Positions 15,424-17,263 of a stretch of 17,263 bases of DNA are shown here, piece after piece. Source of the stretch: Bacteroidales bacterium (GTDB lineage: Bacteria; Bacteroidota; Bacteroidia; Bacteroidales; VadinHA17); contig JALOMK010000006.1 in assembly GCA_025455505.1 (NCBI GenBank), positions 1-17,263 of the forward strand. Reading direction: 5' to 3'. The notes beneath the pieces were generated by a model. It searched no databases and was not told where the DNA came from. It was given only the letters and a program-made list of their open reading frames with translations. Numbering within the stretch: position 1 is the first letter of the stretch; each line of letters begins with the position of its first letter. The position numbers and the translations under genes were made by a program.

Positions 15424-16783
15424 AGTCTGTAGGATTAGTGCTTTCCGAATATAATCTTTTAAGTTCAGCTCCCCTGAAATAGTGTGAGAGAATAGCGTCG
15501 TAATCATAGCCCCTGGCTCCCATCACAGCCGCCCCTATCTGGCATAAGCCGACACCGTGTCCCCAGCCTGCTCCCTTTATGTCAAAATATATAACTCCGT
15601 CTTCGTTGTGTTTTTCAACATAGAAACATGAGCTGTAAAGGTGGCTTCGCGACAAGGTCTTCCTGATCTCAAGTTCCTTTCCTATTATCCTGGATTTAAG
15701 TGTCCCGTGAATTTTCAACCGGATTATTCTTCCTGAGCTTCCTCTTTCAAGTGGCACAAGTTCGAGAATCTCGCCGTAATCAATGCCCGACCTGCTCCTG
15801 ATAATGTTCCGGAGTTCCTCCTGGCTGTACCTCAGCTTCCAGCGGAAGAAATCGGGGGTCTCCTGATCGTAATCATTGAGCACCTGCGACAGTACCGATG
15901 CATCGGAAGTATTGCAGAAAACATCAGGACTGGAATCGATCCAGCGTTTTGCAGCATCTTCCTGCACGGGATTGAAATCCTCGACTTCCGCTTTTGCGTC
16001 ATAGACGGAGGCAAGATAGGGATGGTCTTCGGGCTCCCAGGTATTCGCAAATAGCTCACTCCTCCCGCCACAGCATTTATAGAACCTTGTGTCGCAGATC
16101 GATCCTTCATGCATAAGAACCTGCCCGTATGTTGTCATAACCGCAGCGGCGGCAGCGGCTGAGCCTGCCCGCGTTATTCCCTGGTAACGCTGGCAGTGGT
16201 CGTCGGCACAGACATCATAGAGTGCGTGATCCTCACGGTCGTACCACCTTGTAAGTTCCGCTTCATCCTCATAGCTCGTGCTGTATTTTTTTTCAGAATC
16301 CGTGATAATACCTCTTTTTGCAATCTGCGCAAGCAGCCATCCCCTCGAGATTACCGCATGTGCCTTCAGCAGGGCGGTGGATGAGGATTCCTTCATCTCC
16401 GAGGAAATAACGCTTACAAGATACTCTTCAACCGGCAGCCTGTTTACAAGTGTTATCCTTCCGTTCTCCATTACGAATTTAAGGCTTCCCCTGAAGATCT
16501 GGTCCTCCTTCCTTTCCCAGTGAAACCCTACACCGATTACAACCGAATGAACCGTGAAGGAGCCCTCCCTGAATTCACATGGACTTATAAGAATATTCTC
16601 AAAATCTCTGAAAGTCTGCTTTCCGTCAGTGATAACTACCGATCCGTTGCGGGTTTCAGCTGACCATCTGCCGCTTATTATGCCAGAAGTGCCTGCATTG
16701 AACCGCGATGTCAGTGTGAAATGGATAAGCTCTGCATTGAGGATGCCGGCTTCTATATCAGGTTCGGAAGTCAGTTGATTCAT
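15416..16783 (-). CDS. SpoIID/LytB domain protein without an export signal
   Basis: This 455-residue protein carries the SpoIID core: RLPVEEYLVSVISSEM (115-130) with the probable catalytic Glu129, LKAHAVISRGWLL (139-151), HCQRYQGI (196-203), CGGRSELFANTWE (238-250) and the closing GWGHGVGLCQIGA (406-418). SpoIID enzymes cleave peptide-free (denuded) glycan strands as lytic transglycosylases. Unlike SpoIID itself, this protein begins MNQLTSEPDIEAG with no hydrophobic stretch. An in-frame TAA three codons before the ATG rules out a longer N-terminus, so it should stay in the cytosol. The ATG overlaps the DUF4922 stop (ATGA), and its own stop lies within the start of ampG. This tight coupling suggests that it processes or binds wall fragments imported by that permease; this is inference. 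Residues about 30-110 before the core are not recognised as a separate domain. Confidence 0.9.
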   Translation of the reverse strand: MNQLTSEPDIEAGILNAELIHFTLTSRFNAGTSGIISGRWSAETRNGSVVITDGKQTFRDFENILISPCEFREGSFTVHSVVIGVGFHWERKEDQIFRGSLKFVMENGRITLVNRLPVEEYLVSVISSEMKESSSTALLKAHAVISRGWLLAQIAKRGIITDSEKKYSTSYEDEAELTRWYDREDHALYDVCADDHCQRYQGITRAGSAAAAAAVMTTYGQVLMHEGSICDTRFYKCCGGRSELFANTWEPEDHPYLASVYDAKAEVEDFNPVQEDAAKRWIDSSPDVFCNTSDASVLSQVLNDYDQETPDFFRWKLRYSQEELRNIIRSRSGIDYGEILELVPLERGSSGRIIRLKIHGTLKSRIIGKELEIRKTLSRSHLYSSCFYVEKHNEDGVIYFDIKGAGWGHGVGLCQIGAAVMGARGYDYDAILSHYFRGAELKRLYSESTNPTDYE

Positions 16784-17244
16784 TTCAGTTTGTTAAGGAT
16801 GTTTTCAAGGTCTGCTGGGTCAAGACACACCTGGCTGAAAATATCGGCAAGGTCGTCTTTTTCAAGTTTCATGAAATCCTCTTCCCTTGGAGTTATTATA
16901 AGTCCGCCAAGGTCAACCGAGGCAGGGCTGAGAAGTATCCTGCTGTCATAGCCTGCAAAATACTGGCGTGGCCTGTGGACTTTCCTGGGAAAGATGTGCA
17001 TTACCCAGCTGTCATCCTCATGATAGCAGAGCAGGTTCAGCATGGGTTCGGGCTTGCCGGGCTGATGAGCGGAAAGCTGATCATGGAACAGTATGAAGAA
17101 TTCAGCAAGGGATGCATCGTCGTCGCTCCTGAGCGTAAAAAGGCTCCTCGAATAATCCTCCCACGTCCATACTTCCAGTCCGGGTCTTGATAAAAAGAGA
17201 TTTGTATGCCTTCCCGACCTGAAGTCTGCCTCAACAGGCATCAT
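16780..17244 (-). CDS. DUF4922 family protein, C-terminal part (5' end at or beyond the window edge)
   Basis: The visible 154 residues match the conserved C-terminal region of DUF4922, a Bacteroidetes family of unknown function that I recall as about twice this long with a HIT-like N-terminal half. Visible landmarks are EPMLNLLCYHEDD (66-78), IFPRKVHRP (84-92), and the very conserved SPASVDLGG (106-114) and ITPREEDF (117-124). Reading from the ATG at 17244 gives no N-terminal half, and an in-frame TGA lies at 17260-17262, only five codons upstream. The gene is therefore truncated, frameshifted, or starts unusually late. It is the first visible gene of the four-gene operon and its stop overlaps the spoIID start (ATGA), so it likely has a linked role. 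No reaction can be assigned. Family call is from remembered consensus and is fairly confident. Confidence 0.75.
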   Translation of the reverse strand: MMPVEADFRSGRHTNLFLSRPGLEVWTWEDYSRSLFTLRSDDDASLAEFFILFHDQLSAHQPGKPEPMLNLLCYHEDDSWVMHIFPRKVHRPRQYFAGYDSRILLSPASVDLGGLIITPREEDFMKLEKDDLADIFSQVCLDPADLENILNKLK

Positions 17245-17263
17245 CGCCCTGTTCGGTATTCAC

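Noticed and set aside
15424..15507. 28-residue N-terminal extension of the AmpG-like permease
   Set aside because: It falls inside the end of the SpoIID gene, and the first membrane helix follows normally from the ATG at 15423.
1..17263. Search for tRNA, rRNA, CRISPR repeats, insertion sequences, phage or toxin-antitoxin genes
   Set aside because: No repeated spacer pattern, transposase motif, integrase motif or RNA gene signature was seen; genes are densely packed and chromosomal in character.

Overview
The window looks like a piece of a Bacteroidota (probably Bacteroidales) chromosome. Three things support this. Several genes are preceded by the Bacteroidetes -7 promoter form TAnnTTTG, and recognisable Shine-Dalgarno sites are scarce. 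Most products are of Bacteroidetes type, such as the NagB/PIG-L fusion, DUF4922, and the GH171/DUF1343 plus AmpG plus SpoIID group. The spermidine genes are the carboxyspermidine type common in that phylum. There is no rRNA, tRNA, insertion sequence, phage gene or CRISPR array, and no gene-free stretch longer than about 175 bases.

Left part (1-7067), general housekeeping. A secreted M1 aminopeptidase runs off the left edge, and an EamA-family transporter lies upstream of it on the same strand. A short-chain dehydrogenase is transcribed divergently from the transporter. Next come two overlapping minus-strand genes that make spermidine from putrescine and aspartate semialdehyde: carboxyspermidine dehydrogenase, then carboxy(nor)spermidine decarboxylase. 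Divergent from these is a TrkH potassium channel subunit with no TrkA beside it.

Right part (7110-17244), a peptidoglycan salvage locus. One minus-strand operon encodes a NagX/HGSNAT-like membrane acetyltransferase, an AmgK-like sugar kinase and a MurU-like nucleotidyltransferase. The last two are the known bypass that turns free MurNAc into UDP-MurNAc. Divergent from this operon is an exported NamZ-like exo-N-acetylmuramidase (DUF1343/GH171). Convergent with namZ is a second minus-strand operon of four genes, each overlapping the next by 4-8 bases: DUF4922 protein, SpoIID/LytB protein, AmpG-like permease, NagB/PIG-L fusion. A coherent reading is that NamZ trims MurNAc from wall fragments in the periplasm, the AmpG-like permease imports fragments, SpoIID and the NagB/PIG-L protein work on them in the cytosol, and AmgK/MurU return MurNAc to wall precursors. 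The steps assigned to SpoIID, NagB/PIG-L, DUF4922 and NagX are inferences.

The most unusual points all lie in this salvage locus. The SpoIID protein has no export signal. The AmpG-like permease carries a periplasmic beta-sandwich-like insert of about 130 residues. The deaminase domain lacks the usual catalytic-triad glutamate. The DUF4922 gene appears N-terminally incomplete at the window edge. The region between the two divergent transcription units, nagX-amgK-murU and namZ, can form two mutually exclusive hairpins.
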